Part shown: positions 26,779-35,704 of the stretch, piece after piece
Numbering within the stretch: position 1 is the first letter of the stretch
Layout of the letters: every line of letters starts with the position of its first letter
DNA from: Halorubrum sodomense
GTDB taxonomy: Archaea; Halobacteriota; Halobacteria; Halobacteriales; Haloferacaceae
Length of the DNA stretch: 64,000 nt
Direction of reading: 5' to 3'
Assembly (NCBI RefSeq): GCF_900111935.1
Contig: NZ_FOYN01000003.1
Location: 429,800 to 493,799 of the forward strand
Program-made: the position numbers and the translations under genes
Notes under the pieces: generated by a model
The model's database searches: none
The model's input: the letters and a program-made list of their open reading frames with translations, nothing else
What the model was told of the DNA's origin: nothing

Positions 26779-27675
26779 TCAGGCGGACTCGACGGCCTCG
26801 GTCCGCGAGCGGTAGCCGCGCTCGGCGCCCGCCTTCAGCTCTCGCGAGAGCGCCTCCAGACGGTCGGCCACCTCTTCGGTCGACAGGTCCTCCGCGACGC
26901 CCTCGGCGACCACGTCGACGAGCGCCGAACCGACGATGATCCCGTCGGCGCCGCCCGCGACGATGCGCTCGGCGTGCTCGCCGGTCGAGATGCCGAACCC
27001 GACCGCCTTCGGCACGTCGTACTCGCGGAGCCGGTCGAGGCTCTCCGTGGTCTGGTCGGAGACGTCGTCGCGGGCGCCGGTGGTCCCGAGCCGTGCCTGG
27101 ACGTACACGTACCCCGACACGCGCTCCATCAGCCGGTCGAGGCGGTCCGCGCGGGTCGTCGGCGCGACGATGAAGACGAGGTCGAGCCCGAACTCGTCGC
27201 ACGCCTCGCGCAGCGGGTCCGCCTCCTCGGCCGGGAGGTCGGGGACGACGAGCCCCTGAATCCCCGCGGCCGCCGCCCGCTCGACGAACGGCCGGGGACC
27301 GGTGCTCGCGGCTTCGCCGCTCGCGTTCGAGGCGCTTCGCGCCTCGCCGTCACCGTACTGGTAAATCAGGTTGTAGTAGGTCATACAGACGAGCGCGGCG
27401 TCGACCTCCACCTCCTCCGCGAACGCGAAGAACCGCTCCGGCGTCATCCCCGCGTCGAGCGAGCGGACGAGCGCCTCCTGGATCGTCGACCCCTCCGCGA
27501 TCGGCTCGGAGAACGGGAGGCCGAGCTCGATCACGTCGGCGCCGCCGCGGTCGAGCGCCTCGACGTACGCCTTCGACGACTCGTAGTCCGGGTCGCCCAC
27601 GACGAGGTACGGGACGTAGGCGGGGCCGTCCGCGAACGCGGCGGCGACGGCGTCGGAGTTGCCCGTCTCCCCCAT
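26779..27675 (-). CDS. trpA: Tryptophan synthase alpha subunit
   Basis: 298-residue TIM barrel that cleaves indole-3-glycerol phosphate and channels indole to TrpB. The catalytic Glu (E50 in [11 protein letters not shown]) is present. The second catalytic acid, Asp60 in E. coli (in PLADG), is Glu61 here (PIAEG), a conservative change. The ATG at 27675 abuts the TrpB stop at 27676. The stretch around residues 108-125 is a variable Ser/Ala/Gly loop. Third gene of trpCBA. Confidence 0.96.
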   Translation of the reverse strand: MGETGNSDAVAAAFADGPAYVPYLVVGDPDYESSKAYVEALDRGGADVIELGLPFSEPIAEGSTIQEALVRSLDAGMTPERFFAFAEEVEVDAALVCMTYYNLIYQYGDGEARSASNASGEAASTGPRPFVERAAAAGIQGLVVPDLPAEEADPLREACDEFGLDLVFIVAPTTRADRLDRLMERVSGYVYVQARLGTTGARDDVSDQTTESLDRLREYDVPKAVGFGISTGEHAERIVAGGADGIIVGSALVDVVAEGVAEDLSTEEVADRLEALSRELKAGAERGYRSRTEAVESA

Positions 27676-28980
27676 TCAGATCCCCCCCGTGAACATCGAC
27701 ATGTCCGGCGCGTTCGGCACGTCGCGCCGGTCTGTCTCCTCGATGGCGGCGTCGAGGTCCTTGTCGCCGCGCCCGGAGACGTTGACGACGACGCGGTCGC
27801 CGAGGTCCTCGTGGTGCTCTTCGAGGTAGCCGAACGCGTGGGCCGTCTCAAGTGCGGGGATGATCCCCTCGGTGTTCGAGAGCCGGTGGAACCCCTCCAG
27901 CGCGGCGTCGTCGTCGACCGCGACCGGTTCGACGCGCCCCTCGTCGACGAGGTACGCGAGCTCGGGGCCGACCCCGGCGTAGTCGAGCCCGGAGGAGACG
28001 GAGTGGCTCTCCATGATCTGCCCGTCGGAGTCCTGGAGGAGCTTCGTCCGCGCGCCGTGGAGGACGCCCTCCTCGCCGGCGTACAGCGACGCGGAGTTGG
28101 GCGCGACGCCCGCCTCCTCGTCGACTTCGAGCGTGGAGCCGCCCGCCTCGACGGCGCGGAGCGCGACGGACTCGTCGTCGACGAACTCGGCGAAGGTCCC
28201 CATCGTGTTCGAGCCGCCGCCCGCGCAGGCGACCACGTCGGTCGGAAGCCCGCCCGTCTTCTCGATCGCCTGCTCGCGGGCCTCCTCGGAGATGACCGCC
28301 TGGAAGTCGCGGACCATCACCGGGAACGGGTGCGGCCCGACGATGGACCCGATCACGTAGTGGGTGTCCTCGACGGTCGCCGCCCAGTCCCGCATCGTCT
28401 CGGAGATGGCCTCCTTGAGCGTGCCGCGCCCCGTCGTCACCGGCTTCACCTCCGAGCCGTTGAGCTTCATCCGGAACACGTTGGGGCGCTGGCGGTTGAT
28501 GTCGCGCTCGCCCATGTAGATCGTACAGGGCATGTCGAGGTGCGCGGCCGCCATCGCGGTCGCGGTGCCGTGCTGCCCGGCGCCGGTCTCCGCGATGATG
28601 CGCTCCTTGCCCATGTACTTCGCGAGCAGCACCTGCCCGAGCGCGTTGTTCAGCTTGTGTGCGCCGCCGTGGAGGAGGTCCTCCCGCTTGAGGTACACCT
28701 CCGTGTCGTAGCGCTCCGAGAGCCGGCCGGCGCGCTGGAGCGGCGTCGGCCGCCCGCCGAAGTCGGCGAGGCGCTCGCGGAACTCGTCCATGAACCCGTC
28801 CTCGTTGTTCAGGACGTAGCGCTCGTAGGCGTCGGTCAGCTCCTCGATGGCGGGCATCAGCGCCTCCGGAACGTACTGGCCGCCGTAGCGGCCGAACTTC
28901 CCGTCGTCGCGGCCGCGCTCGCGGCCGGGGCGCCGCGCCCGCTCCGTTTCCTCCGTCGTCCGCGTGTCGGTCTCGCTCAT
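27676..28980 (-). CDS. trpB: Tryptophan synthase beta subunit
   Basis: 434-residue PLP enzyme joining indole and serine. Opens after an acidic/Arg-rich extension with [16 protein letters not shown]; the PLP lysine lies in [13 protein letters not shown]; phosphate loop [10 protein letters not shown]. It is the TrpB1 type that pairs with TrpA. Starts 4 bases inside trpC and is followed by trpA without a gap. Confidence 0.97.
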   Translation of the reverse strand: MSETDTRTTEETERARRPGRERGRDDGKFGRYGGQYVPEALMPAIEELTDAYERYVLNNEDGFMDEFRERLADFGGRPTPLQRAGRLSERYDTEVYLKREDLLHGGAHKLNNALGQVLLAKYMGKERIIAETGAGQHGTATAMAAAHLDMPCTIYMGERDINRQRPNVFRMKLNGSEVKPVTTGRGTLKEAISETMRDWAATVEDTHYVIGSIVGPHPFPVMVRDFQAVISEEAREQAIEKTGGLPTDVVACAGGGSNTMGTFAEFVDDESVALRAVEAGGSTLEVDEEAGVAPNSASLYAGEEGVLHGARTKLLQDSDGQIMESHSVSSGLDYAGVGPELAYLVDEGRVEPVAVDDDAALEGFHRLSNTEGIIPALETAHAFGYLEEHHEDLGDRVVVNVSGRGDKDLDAAIEETDRRDVPNAPDMSMFTGGI

Positions 28981-29828
28981 GTGGGGGTCTCCGTGGTGTC
29001 TCGGGTGTCGCTCACGTCCTCCTCGTCCGCGACCGCGCCGCCCTCCGCGGCGCCGTCACCGTCCGCCTCCGCCCGCACCAACTCGCGCGTGTTCGCCTCC
29101 ACGTCGCCGTCCATTATCGCGCTGCCGACGAGCAGCGCGTCGGCGCCCGCCGCCCGCATCCGGCGGACGTCCGCGGGCGATCCGATGCCGCTCTCGGCGA
29201 TCAGCGCCACGTCGTCCGGGACGCCGGGCGCCACGGACTCGAAGGTTTCGAGGTCGACGACGAGCTCCGCGAGGTCGCGGTTGTTCACGCCGACCGTCGT
29301 CGCGCCCGCGTCGAGCGCGCGTTCCAGTTCCCCGCGGTCGTGGACCTCGACGAGGACCTGAAAGCCGCGGTCGCGGGCGGCCGCGAGCAGGTCCGGGAGG
29401 TCGTCGCCGACGAAGCGAGCGATCAGGAGGACGACGTCGCTCTCGACGGCGTCCAACTGTCCCTCGTCGACGACGAAGTCCTTCCGGAGGACCGGCACGT
29501 CGACGGCGTCGCGCACGCGTTCGAGCGTGTCGACGCTCCCGCCGAAGTGCTCCGGCTCGGTGAGCACGCTCAGCGCCGCCGCCCCGCCGGCGACCATCCC
29601 CTCCGCGAGCGCGACCGGGTCGTCGTCGCGAGCGCCATCGGTCGTCGGGCTCGTCGGCTTCACCTCGGCGATCACCGGGACGCGCCCGTCGGTCTCGGCC
29701 CGCTCGAACGCGGCCGAGAGGTCGCGGGAAGCGACCGAGACGCTCTCTCCCGAGCCCGCGTCGGCGCGCTCCCGAGCGGCGGACAGGATCGATCTGACCG
29801 CCGGCGCCAGCTCGTCTGGATCGTCCAT
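28977..29828 (-). CDS. trpC: Indole-3-glycerol phosphate synthase
   Basis: 283-residue TIM barrel making indole-3-glycerol phosphate from CdRP. Motifs: IAEVKPTSP (family IAEIKxxSPS), VLRKDFVVD with catalytic Lys, GVNNRDL, and AESGIGS phosphate loop. The C-terminal 20 residues are low-complexity acidic. First gene of trpCBA; promoter TTCATAAGG on the opposite strand lies 30 bases before the ATG. No attenuator-like Trp-rich leader peptide was seen. Confidence 0.96.
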   Translation of the reverse strand: MDDPDELAPAVRSILSAARERADAGSGESVSVASRDLSAAFERAETDGRVPVIAEVKPTSPTTDGARDDDPVALAEGMVAGGAAALSVLTEPEHFGGSVDTLERVRDAVDVPVLRKDFVVDEGQLDAVESDVVLLIARFVGDDLPDLLAAARDRGFQVLVEVHDRGELERALDAGATTVGVNNRDLAELVVDLETFESVAPGVPDDVALIAESGIGSPADVRRMRAAGADALLVGSAIMDGDVEANTRELVRAEADGDGAAEGGAVADEEDVSDTRDTTETPT

Positions 29829-29853
29829 TACTATACACTAATGTACGTATCTG

Positions 29854-29862
29854 TTCATAAGG
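29854..29862 (-). promoter_or_regulatory. TATA box of trpCBA
   Basis: Minus strand CCTTATGAA, centred 30 bases before the trpC ATG at 29828. Leaderless transcript expected. Confidence 0.5.
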
Positions 29863-29950
29863 CTTGCGGGCCTCGCCGATCGACTCGGAATCGACGCGGG
29901 GCCGGGTCGGGGACCCGCGCCTGCGATCCAAACTCGGTCTCGCGGCCGGT

Positions 29951-29958
29951 AATTTAAG
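29951..29958 (+). promoter_or_regulatory. TATA box of the alkyltransferase-like gene
   Basis: AATTTAAG, 25-32 bases before ATG 29983. Confidence 0.5.
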
Positions 29959-29982
29959 TGTTCGACCCTTCCAATGGAGGGT

Positions 29983-30453
29983 ATGAGTATGTCGGGCACG
30001 TCCGGCGTTTTCGCCCGGGAGTTCGACGAGATCGGTCGGACCGTACAGGTCGGGTTCGCCGGCGGGCGCGTCATCTCGGTGTCGTTCCCCGCCGATCCGC
30101 CGGCGGACGCAGAGACCGATCACGAGTTACTGGACCGGATCGACGCGTACCTCGACGGCGAGCGCGACGAGTTCCACGAGGTCGCGCTCGGACTGACGGT
30201 TCCCACCGAGCAGCGGGAGGTATTGGAGTCGCTTCGGAGCGTGCCCTACGGCGAGGACGTCTCCGTGAGTCGGCTCGCGCGGCTCGCCGGGTTCGACCCC
30301 GACGACGCCGACGACTTGGAAATCGTGACCGACGCGCTCACCGACAATCCGATACCCGTCCTGCTCCCGGACCACCGAGTGGGCGGCGGACCGCACGCGA
30401 CGCCGAGCGACGTCCGGAGCGCGTTCCGGCGCGTCGAGGGCCTCTCTCAGTGA
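29983..30453 (+). CDS. Alkyltransferase-like (MGMT-fold) protein lacking the reactive cysteine
   Basis: 156 residues. The C-terminal half matches the DNA-binding domain of O6-methylguanine-DNA methyltransferase: VPYGEDVSVSRLA, then NPIPVLLPDHRV where active MGMT has NPIPxLxPCHRV. The acceptor Cys is Asp (about residue 130), so it cannot accept an alkyl group; it resembles Atl proteins, which flip damaged bases and hand them to nucleotide excision repair. Three ATGs are possible (29974, 29983, 29989); 29983 fits best to the TATA-like AATTTAAG at 29951-29958. Divergent from trpC. Function as Atl is inference. Confidence 0.8.
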   Translation: MSMSGTSGVFAREFDEIGRTVQVGFAGGRVISVSFPADPPADAETDHELLDRIDAYLDGERDEFHEVALGLTVPTEQREVLESLRSVPYGEDVSVSRLARLAGFDPDDADDLEIVTDALTDNPIPVLLPDHRVGGGPHATPSDVRSAFRRVEGLSQ

Positions 30454-30609
30454 CGGTGCCCCGCGTCGGCGTGCGAGACCGGAGAGCCTCGCATGAGAAC
30501 TCTCTGTGATCGTTCGGTATCGGCGGCGACGAGGCGTTGCGACTCGACGCTCGGTCGCCCGCTGAACGACGGCAGACACCGGGCCGTCAAGTCCGCTGCG
30601 CTCGCGGAC

Positions 30610-31224
30610 TCAGATCTCGAAGTCGGGGGTGTCGAACGCGCCCTCGTCGGCGTCGACGTCGTACCCCTTGATGCCGGTGAGCGCCAGGTCCAGCGTCGCC
30701 TCGGCGTCCCACCGGCCCGTGTTGACCACGAGGTCGTAGATGGAGCGGTCGCTCAGGTCGATCCCGTAGTATGACTTGTAGCGCTGCTCCTCGATGACCT
30801 CGCGGACCTGCATCTCGGAGGTCATCTCCTCGCGCTCCGCCGTGCGGTCCGCGCGGACCTCGTCGGGCGCGTCGAGCCAGATCCGAATGTCTGCGCGGTT
30901 ACCGGCGATCCAGCCCGCGAGCCGCGACTCCAGCACGAACGCCTTGTTCGCGGCACCCCACTTCTCGGCGATCCGGCGGAGCCGGCGGTCGAGCGCGCGG
31001 TCGATCTCCTCGGACTCGCCGGTCTCGGCGATGAGCTGCGAGAGGCTCATGTCCCGCTCGGCCGCGATCTCGCGGAACAGCTCGCCGCCGGAGACGTAGC
31101 CGCAGTCGAGCGCCTCGGCGATCCCCTCGACGAGCGTCGTGGCCCCGCAGCCCGGCGGGCCGGAGACGGTGACGAACAGGTTCCGGTCGATCCGTCGGTC
31201 GGGCTCCGGCGAGGTGCCGCTCAT
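30610..31224 (-). CDS. Cytidylate kinase-like P-loop protein
   Basis: 204 residues resembling archaeal cytidylate kinase: VTVSGPPGCGATT P-loop, YVSGGELFRE, ALDRRLRRIAEKWG, FVLESRLAGWIAG and a C-terminal SIYDLVVNT segment. The Walker A lysine position is Ala28 (GPPGCGAT), so it may be a divergent or regulatory paralogue rather than the housekeeping CMP kinase; some archaeal Cmk proteins also lack this lysine. ATG 31224 fits the domain. A duplicated 40-base segment carrying its TATA box lies just upstream. Convergent with the alkyltransferase-like gene. Confidence 0.8.
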   Translation of the reverse strand: MSGTSPEPDRRIDRNLFVTVSGPPGCGATTLVEGIAEALDCGYVSGGELFREIAAERDMSLSQLIAETGESEEIDRALDRRLRRIAEKWGAANKAFVLESRLAGWIAGNRADIRIWLDAPDEVRADRTAEREEMTSEMQVREVIEEQRYKSYYGIDLSDRSIYDLVVNTGRWDAEATLDLALTGIKGYDVDADEGAFDTPDFEI

Positions 31225-31243
31225 GCGTGTGGCGCCACGGATG

Positions 31244-31323
31244 GCCGCCGGATAAACGGGTCGGTTCCGCGAACGTCCGCGGAGCCGCCGGATAAACGGG
31301 TCGGTTCCGCGAACGTCCGCGGA
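31244..31323. repeat. Exact 40-base tandem duplication covering the cmk-like promoter
   Basis: Two head-to-tail copies (31244-31283 and 31284-31323) with no difference seen. Each holds, on the minus strand, a GTTTATCC TATA-like element and the palindrome TCCGCGGA. The copy nearer the kinase puts its TATA 26-33 bases before ATG 31224. The region also precedes the lhr gene on the plus strand. Confidence 0.85.
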
Positions 31324-31356
31324 GCCGACGCAACCGATTTCCCTTCCCGAGCCCTC

Positions 31357-34320
31357 GTGAACGTCGTGAGCGAGACTACGGATCGCGGCGACGAGGCCGC
31401 CGCTCGGGCGCTCCTTAGCGACGCCGTCTCTCGCGGCGCTATCCCGGATCCGAACTTCGATCCGGAAACGGTCACGATCGGTGACGCCGACGTGCTCGCT
31501 CGGCTCTCGCCGCCGGTCCGTCGCTGGTGGGTCGAGCGGTTCGGCGGGTACGTCGCCGAGAACGGCGGCTTCTTCACGCCGCCGCAGCGCGAGGCGATCC
31601 CCCACGTTGACGCCGGCCGGAACTGCCTCGTCGCCGCGCCGACGGGCAGCGGGAAGACGCTCGCCTCCTTCCTCGCGGTCCTCGACGACCTCTTCGCGCG
31701 CGACCGCGCCGGCGAGCTGGAGAACTCCGTCTACTGCCTGTACGTCTCGCCGCTGAAGTCGCTCGCGAACGACATCGAGCGCAACTTGGAGGCGCCCTTG
31801 GCGGGGATCGGCGAGGCCGTCGCCGCGGCGGAGGCGGACGGAGACGGTACGGACGCGACCCGGGAAGCCGCTCTCGACGACGCCGGAGACCCTTACGAGC
31901 CCGGCGTCAGGCAGGCGATCCGGCACGGCGACACCTCGAAGGCGGACCGGCAGGCGATGCTCTCGGAGACGCCGCACGTCCTCAACACCACGCCCGAGAC
32001 GCTTTCGATCCTGCTCAACTCGCCGAAGTTCAAGGAGAAGCTCCGCACCGTCGAGTACGTGATCGTCGACGAGATCCACTCGCTGGCCGCGAACAAGCGC
32101 GGCACCCACCTCTCGGTGTCGCTGGAGCGGCTGACCGAGCTCGCGCGGAACGGCGAGGGGGAAAGAGAGACCGCGATCACTCGGATCGGCTGCTCTGCGA
32201 CCGTCGAACCGCTCGACGGGATCGCCTCGTTCCTCGTCGGGCGCGAGCGCGTCGCGGGCGAGGCGGGCGACGTCGACGGGTTCGAGACGCGCCCCTGCGA
32301 GGTGGTCGACGCGCGGTTCGCCCGCGAGTTCGACCTCGAGCTCCGGACGCCCGCCGCCGATCTGATCCACACGCCGCGGTCGGCGGTCACCGACCGCTTC
32401 TACGAGTCGCTGCGCGAGCTGATCGACTCGCACGAGAACACGCTGGTGTTCACGAACTCCCGGTCGGGCGCCGAGCGCACGCTCCAGGAGCTCCGCCAGC
32501 GGTTCGACTACGACGAGTCGGACTCGGGCTGTCACCACGGGAGCCTCGGGGAGGCCCAGCGCACCCGGGTCGAGGAGGGGCTGAAGTCGGGCGAGCTCGA
32601 CGTGGTCACCACCTCGACGAGCCTCGAGCTCGGCATCGACATGCCGCACCTCGATTTGGTCGTTCAGGTCGGCTCCCCGAAGTCGGTCGCGGCGCTGCTC
32701 CAGCGCGTCGGCCGCGCGGGCCACAGCCCGGGCGAGACCGTCGAGGGGCGGGTGTTCGCGCTCGACCGCGACGAGCTGATCGAGTGCGCGACGCTGCTCG
32801 CGCGCGCCGAGGACGGGTTCGTCGACCGGGTGTTCCCGCCCGAGGGAGCCTACGACGTCGCCGCCCAGCACGTCTACGGGATGGCCATAAACCGGATCCG
32901 ACCGGACCGGGAGGTCCGCGAGGTCCTCCGTCGCGCGCACCCGTACCGCGACTTCGACGGCGGGGCGTACGGGCGGCTCATGCGGTATCTGACGGGGGAT
33001 TACGACGGGCTCGAAGCGAAGAACGTCTACCCGAAGGTGTGGCGCGACGCCAACGACCCGCCCGACGGCGAACACCACCATCCCGAGTACCCCGTCGGTG
33101 AGACGCTGGTCGGGAAGCGCGGGCGGCTCGCGCGGGTCATCTACATGACGAACGTGGGGACGATCCCCGACTCGTTCACCTGTGACGTGTTCACTCGCGA
33201 CGACCGGTGGGTCGGCACCCTCGACGAGTCGTACCTCGACACGCTGGAGTCGGGCGACGTGTTCGCCCTCGGCGGCGAGCGGTTCGCGTTCCGCTACCGC
33301 CGCGGCTCGAAGGTGTACGTCGACCGGACGAGCGAGCGCCCGACGGTCCCGTCGTGGTTCGCGGAGCGCCTCCCCCTGTCCGCCGACCTCGCGCGGGAGG
33401 TCCTCGAGTTCCAGGCCGAACTCCTCGATCGGCTGGCCGGCGACGGCCCGAACGCGGGCCCGGCCGCGGTCCGCGCGTGGCTCCGCGAGTTCCCCCTCGA
33501 CGGGAACTCGGTCCGCGCGCTCGCCCGGATGTACGACGAGCAGGTCCGGTACGCCGGACCGGAGGCCGTCTCGACGCCCGACCGCCTCGTCGTCGAGGAG
33601 GAGCTCGACCGCAACGAGTACAAGCGCCGGTTCTACGTCCACTCCGTCTACGGCCGGCGGTTCAACGACGGGCTCTCTCGGCTCGTCGCGGCCGCGGTCG
33701 CGGACCGGACCGACGCCAACGTCGCCGTCGCGGTCGCGGACCGCGGCTTCAGCCTCGCGCTCCCGCTGAACCGAAAGGTCGACGTGGCACGGATTCTGGC
33801 CGATCTCGACCCGGAGACGGTCCGCGAGGACCTCCGCGAGGCGGTTCAGGGAACGGACCTGCTTCAGCGCTACTTCCGGATCGACGCGGGGCGATCGCTG
33901 ATGATCCTGAAACGGTACAAGGGGTACGAGAAGTCGGCCGCCGAACAGCAGGTGTCCGCCGAGATGCTGCTGTCGTTCGCGGCCGACTTGGAGGAGTTCG
34001 CCGTGCTGGAGGAGACGTACCGCGAACTGCTGGAAGACCGGCTCGACGTCGAGGGGATCCGCGAGATCGTCGGGCGGGTTTCGGCCGGCGACCTCGCGGT
34101 CGAACACCGCGTCGTCGACTCGCCCAGCCCCCTCGCGTTCGGCCTCGCGACCCTCGTCGACTCCGACACCGTCATCGCCGACGACGAGTCGGCCGTACTC
34201 CGCGAATTCCACGCCCGCGTGATGGAGGAGATAGGCGAGGCGCCGCCGGGCGCCGACGGCGGTGCCGGTGACGAGGGGGACCGCGACGCCGAACCGCCCG
34301 CGGACCGCGGACCAGACTGA
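31357..34320 (+). CDS. lhr: Lhr-type DEAD/DEAH-box DNA helicase
   Basis: 987-residue superfamily 2 helicase of the Lhr-Core type. Motif I APTGSGKTLAS, Ia-like YVSPLKSLANDIE, II DEIH (VIVDEIHSLAANKRG), III CSATV, IV-VI region with VFTNSRSGAERTLQ, STSLELGIDMPHLD and QRVGRAGHSPG. A winged-helix and beta-barrel C-terminal region follow. Lhr proteins unwind forked DNA and RNA:DNA hybrids 3'-5' in repair. GTG at 31357 is used; GTG at 31366 is equally possible. The next gene starts one base after its stop. Confidence 0.93.
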   Translation: MNVVSETTDRGDEAAARALLSDAVSRGAIPDPNFDPETVTIGDADVLARLSPPVRRWWVERFGGYVAENGGFFTPPQREAIPHVDAGRNCLVAAPTGSGKTLASFLAVLDDLFARDRAGELENSVYCLYVSPLKSLANDIERNLEAPLAGIGEAVAAAEADGDGTDATREAALDDAGDPYEPGVRQAIRHGDTSKADRQAMLSETPHVLNTTPETLSILLNSPKFKEKLRTVEYVIVDEIHSLAANKRGTHLSVSLERLTELARNGEGERETAITRIGCSATVEPLDGIASFLVGRERVAGEAGDVDGFETRPCEVVDARFAREFDLELRTPAADLIHTPRSAVTDRFYESLRELIDSHENTLVFTNSRSGAERTLQELRQRFDYDESDSGCHHGSLGEAQRTRVEEGLKSGELDVVTTSTSLELGIDMPHLDLVVQVGSPKSVAALLQRVGRAGHSPGETVEGRVFALDRDELIECATLLARAEDGFVDRVFPPEGAYDVAAQHVYGMAINRIRPDREVREVLRRAHPYRDFDGGAYGRLMRYLTGDYDGLEAKNVYPKVWRDANDPPDGEHHHPEYPVGETLVGKRGRLARVIYMTNVGTIPDSFTCDVFTRDDRWVGTLDESYLDTLESGDVFALGGERFAFRYRRGSKVYVDRTSERPTVPSWFAERLPLSADLAREVLEFQAELLDRLAGDGPNAGPAAVRAWLREFPLDGNSVRALARMYDEQVRYAGPEAVSTPDRLVVEEELDRNEYKRRFYVHSVYGRRFNDGLSRLVAAAVADRTDANVAVAVADRGFSLALPLNRKVDVARILADLDPETVREDLREAVQGTDLLQRYFRIDAGRSLMILKRYKGYEKSAAEQQVSAEMLLSFAADLEEFAVLEETYRELLEDRLDVEGIREIVGRVSAGDLAVEHRVVDSPSPLAFGLATLVDSDTVIADDESAVLREFHARVMEEIGEAPPGADGGAGDEGDRDAEPPADRGPD

Positions 34321-34321
34321 C

Positions 34322-35116
34322 ATGTCCGGTCCCGAGTCGCCTCCGGCCGCGTCCGCGCCGCCTCGGCTCCGTCTGCGGTTCGCCGGGAGGGTCGCGCTCG
34401 GCGCCCTCGGACTCGCCGTGCTGCGGGGCCCGCTCGGGACCGCGTGGGTCCTCGCCGCGGCCGTCCCCGGCGCGTACCTCGCCGCGTACGCGCGGACCAA
34501 CCTCGACGCGAACCGCTCGCCGGACGGCGGGGAGCCGTTCGCGCGGCTCGGCACGGCGAACGGGATCACCCTGTTCCGCGGCTGGCTCGCGGCGGTCCTG
34601 GCCGGCGCGCTGGTCGCGTCCCCGCCGGACCCGCGGATCCCCGTCGCGCTCTTCGCCGGCGCGGTCGGCCTCGACGCGGTCGACGGCGCGGTCGCCCGAC
34701 GCACCCGCGAGACGGTCCTCGGCGCGCGGCTCGACGGCGCGACCGACGCGCTGGCCGTCCTCGTCGGCGCCGCGGTCGCCGTCGCGCTCGGGTCACTCCC
34801 GGCGTGGTACCTCCTCGCGGGCGCGGTCTGGTACGCCTACGCCGGGTCGCTGTGGCGGCGACGGCGGAACGGGGAACCGGTGTACGATCTCCCCCCGAGC
34901 CGGATCCGCCCGTTCGTCGGCACCGCGCAGTTCGCCGTCGTCGCGCTCGCGCTCCTCCCGAGCGTCGGCGGCGCGGGCGGAACCCCCCGGCTCACCGCGC
35001 TCGCGGGGGTCGCGCTCGCGGCGCTGTTGGGGAGCTTCGCGCGCGACTGGGCGGCCGCGACGGGGCGGCTCGGCCGCGACGACCCGCCGCTCCCGTCCGG
35101 ACGGGGCGGCGACTGA
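34322..35116 (+). CDS. CDP-alcohol phosphatidyltransferase
   Basis: 264-residue membrane enzyme moving a phosphatidyl-type group from a CDP-lipid (archaetidyl in archaea) to an alcohol, releasing CMP. Active site: D118, D121-G122, A125-R126, then G134, D138, D142, the DxxDGxxAR..GxxxDxxxD signature, with the AR-G spacer one residue shorter than usual. Several membrane helices. ATG one base after the lhr stop. The product (archaetidylserine, -inositol or -glycerol) cannot be told from the motif. Confidence 0.88.
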   Translation: MSGPESPPAASAPPRLRLRFAGRVALGALGLAVLRGPLGTAWVLAAAVPGAYLAAYARTNLDANRSPDGGEPFARLGTANGITLFRGWLAAVLAGALVASPPDPRIPVALFAGAVGLDAVDGAVARRTRETVLGARLDGATDALAVLVGAAVAVALGSLPAWYLLAGAVWYAYAGSLWRRRRNGEPVYDLPPSRIRPFVGTAQFAVVALALLPSVGGAGGTPRLTALAGVALAALLGSFARDWAAATGRLGRDDPPLPSGRGGD

Positions 35117-35154
35117 ACGGGGCGGTGACGGACTGGGCGCGGAGTCGGCCGAGT

Positions 35155-35535
35155 CTACGATTCTCTCGACAACAGGACCGCGAGGACGCCGATCAGCAGG
35201 ATCTGCGCGACCTTGTCGACGGCGCCGTAGATTCCGATGTCGGCCGGGAACGAGTACGTCCCGGCGACGAAGTTGATGACGTACCACAGGACGATCTGTC
35301 CGGCGGTGAACGGGATTCCGAGCGCGTACGTCAGCCGCCGCCGGTAGCCGGCGATGATCGCCGTCACGCCCGCGCCGAAGCCCAGGGTCGCGACGAAGAA
35401 GGAGATCCCCAGCGCCCCTCCGACCTGAACCCCGAGCACGGCGTGTACGACCCCGGACACGGTCGCGGCGAGGATTCCGATCCAGTGGAGGGGAGTCAGC
35501 GATTCGACGTCGACGCCGGCGTCGGAGCGTGCCAT
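35155..35535 (-). CDS. Small haloarchaeal membrane protein
   Basis: 126 residues with four hydrophobic helices (about 15-35, 40-65, 68-90, 100-122) and a short acidic N-terminus. Convergent with the phosphatidyltransferase gene, 38 bases apart. No motif recognised; function unknown. ATG 35535 preferred over a start at 35583 because the extra residues are not hydrophobic or conserved-looking. Confidence 0.7.
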   Translation of the reverse strand: MARSDAGVDVESLTPLHWIGILAATVSGVVHAVLGVQVGGALGISFFVATLGFGAGVTAIIAGYRRRLTYALGIPFTAGQIVLWYVINFVAGTYSFPADIGIYGAVDKVAQILLIGVLAVLLSRES

Positions 35536-35625
35536 GGACACGTGGAACACGGACTCGGACGGCTTATGTCTACTCCTCGTCACCGCGGTCGACGGACGGG
35601 ATTCCCGTCCCCGTTACTGCCGTGG

Positions 35626-35633
35626 GTTTATGC
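35626..35633 (+). promoter_or_regulatory. TATA box of the MDR-PTPS operon
   Basis: GTTTATGC, centred about 28 bases before ATG 35657. This points to a transcript beginning at the small leader ORF, not at the GTG of the oxidoreductase. Confidence 0.5.
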
Positions 35634-35656
35634 CGGATCGGTCCGTGTAATCGCTA

Positions 35657-35704
35657 ATGACACACCGTCTCGGTCGTCGGTCGCGGACGGGTGAGTCCGC
35701 GTGA
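35657..35704 (+). CDS. 15-codon leader ORF overlapping the MDR start
   Basis: ATG at 35657, 15 sense codons (MTHRLGRRSRTGESA) and TGA at 35702-35704, overlapping the GTG start of the next gene by 4 bases (GTGA). A TATA-like GTTTATGC is placed for a leaderless transcript from this ATG. If real, the transcript's first codon is this ORF and the oxidoreductase is read by termination-reinitiation. Not previously recognised to my knowledge; it is short and arginine-rich, so chance cannot be excluded. Confidence 0.45.
   Translation: MTHRLGRRSRTGESA

Noticed and set aside
29829-29870. Trp attenuator or leader peptide before trpC
   Set aside because: No ORF with Trp codons and no stem-loop alternatives; the TATA box is placed for a leaderless mRNA.
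31244-31323. CRISPR array
   Set aside because: Two copies in direct contact without spacers, no cas genes nearby; a tandem duplication is the simpler explanation.
30610-34704. A very long open frame (about 1360 codons) on the minus strand across the lhr gene
   Set aside because: It is an antisense open frame produced by GC-rich codon use. Only its last 204 codons are a real gene (the kinase-like protein); the remainder mirrors Lhr and shows no domain.
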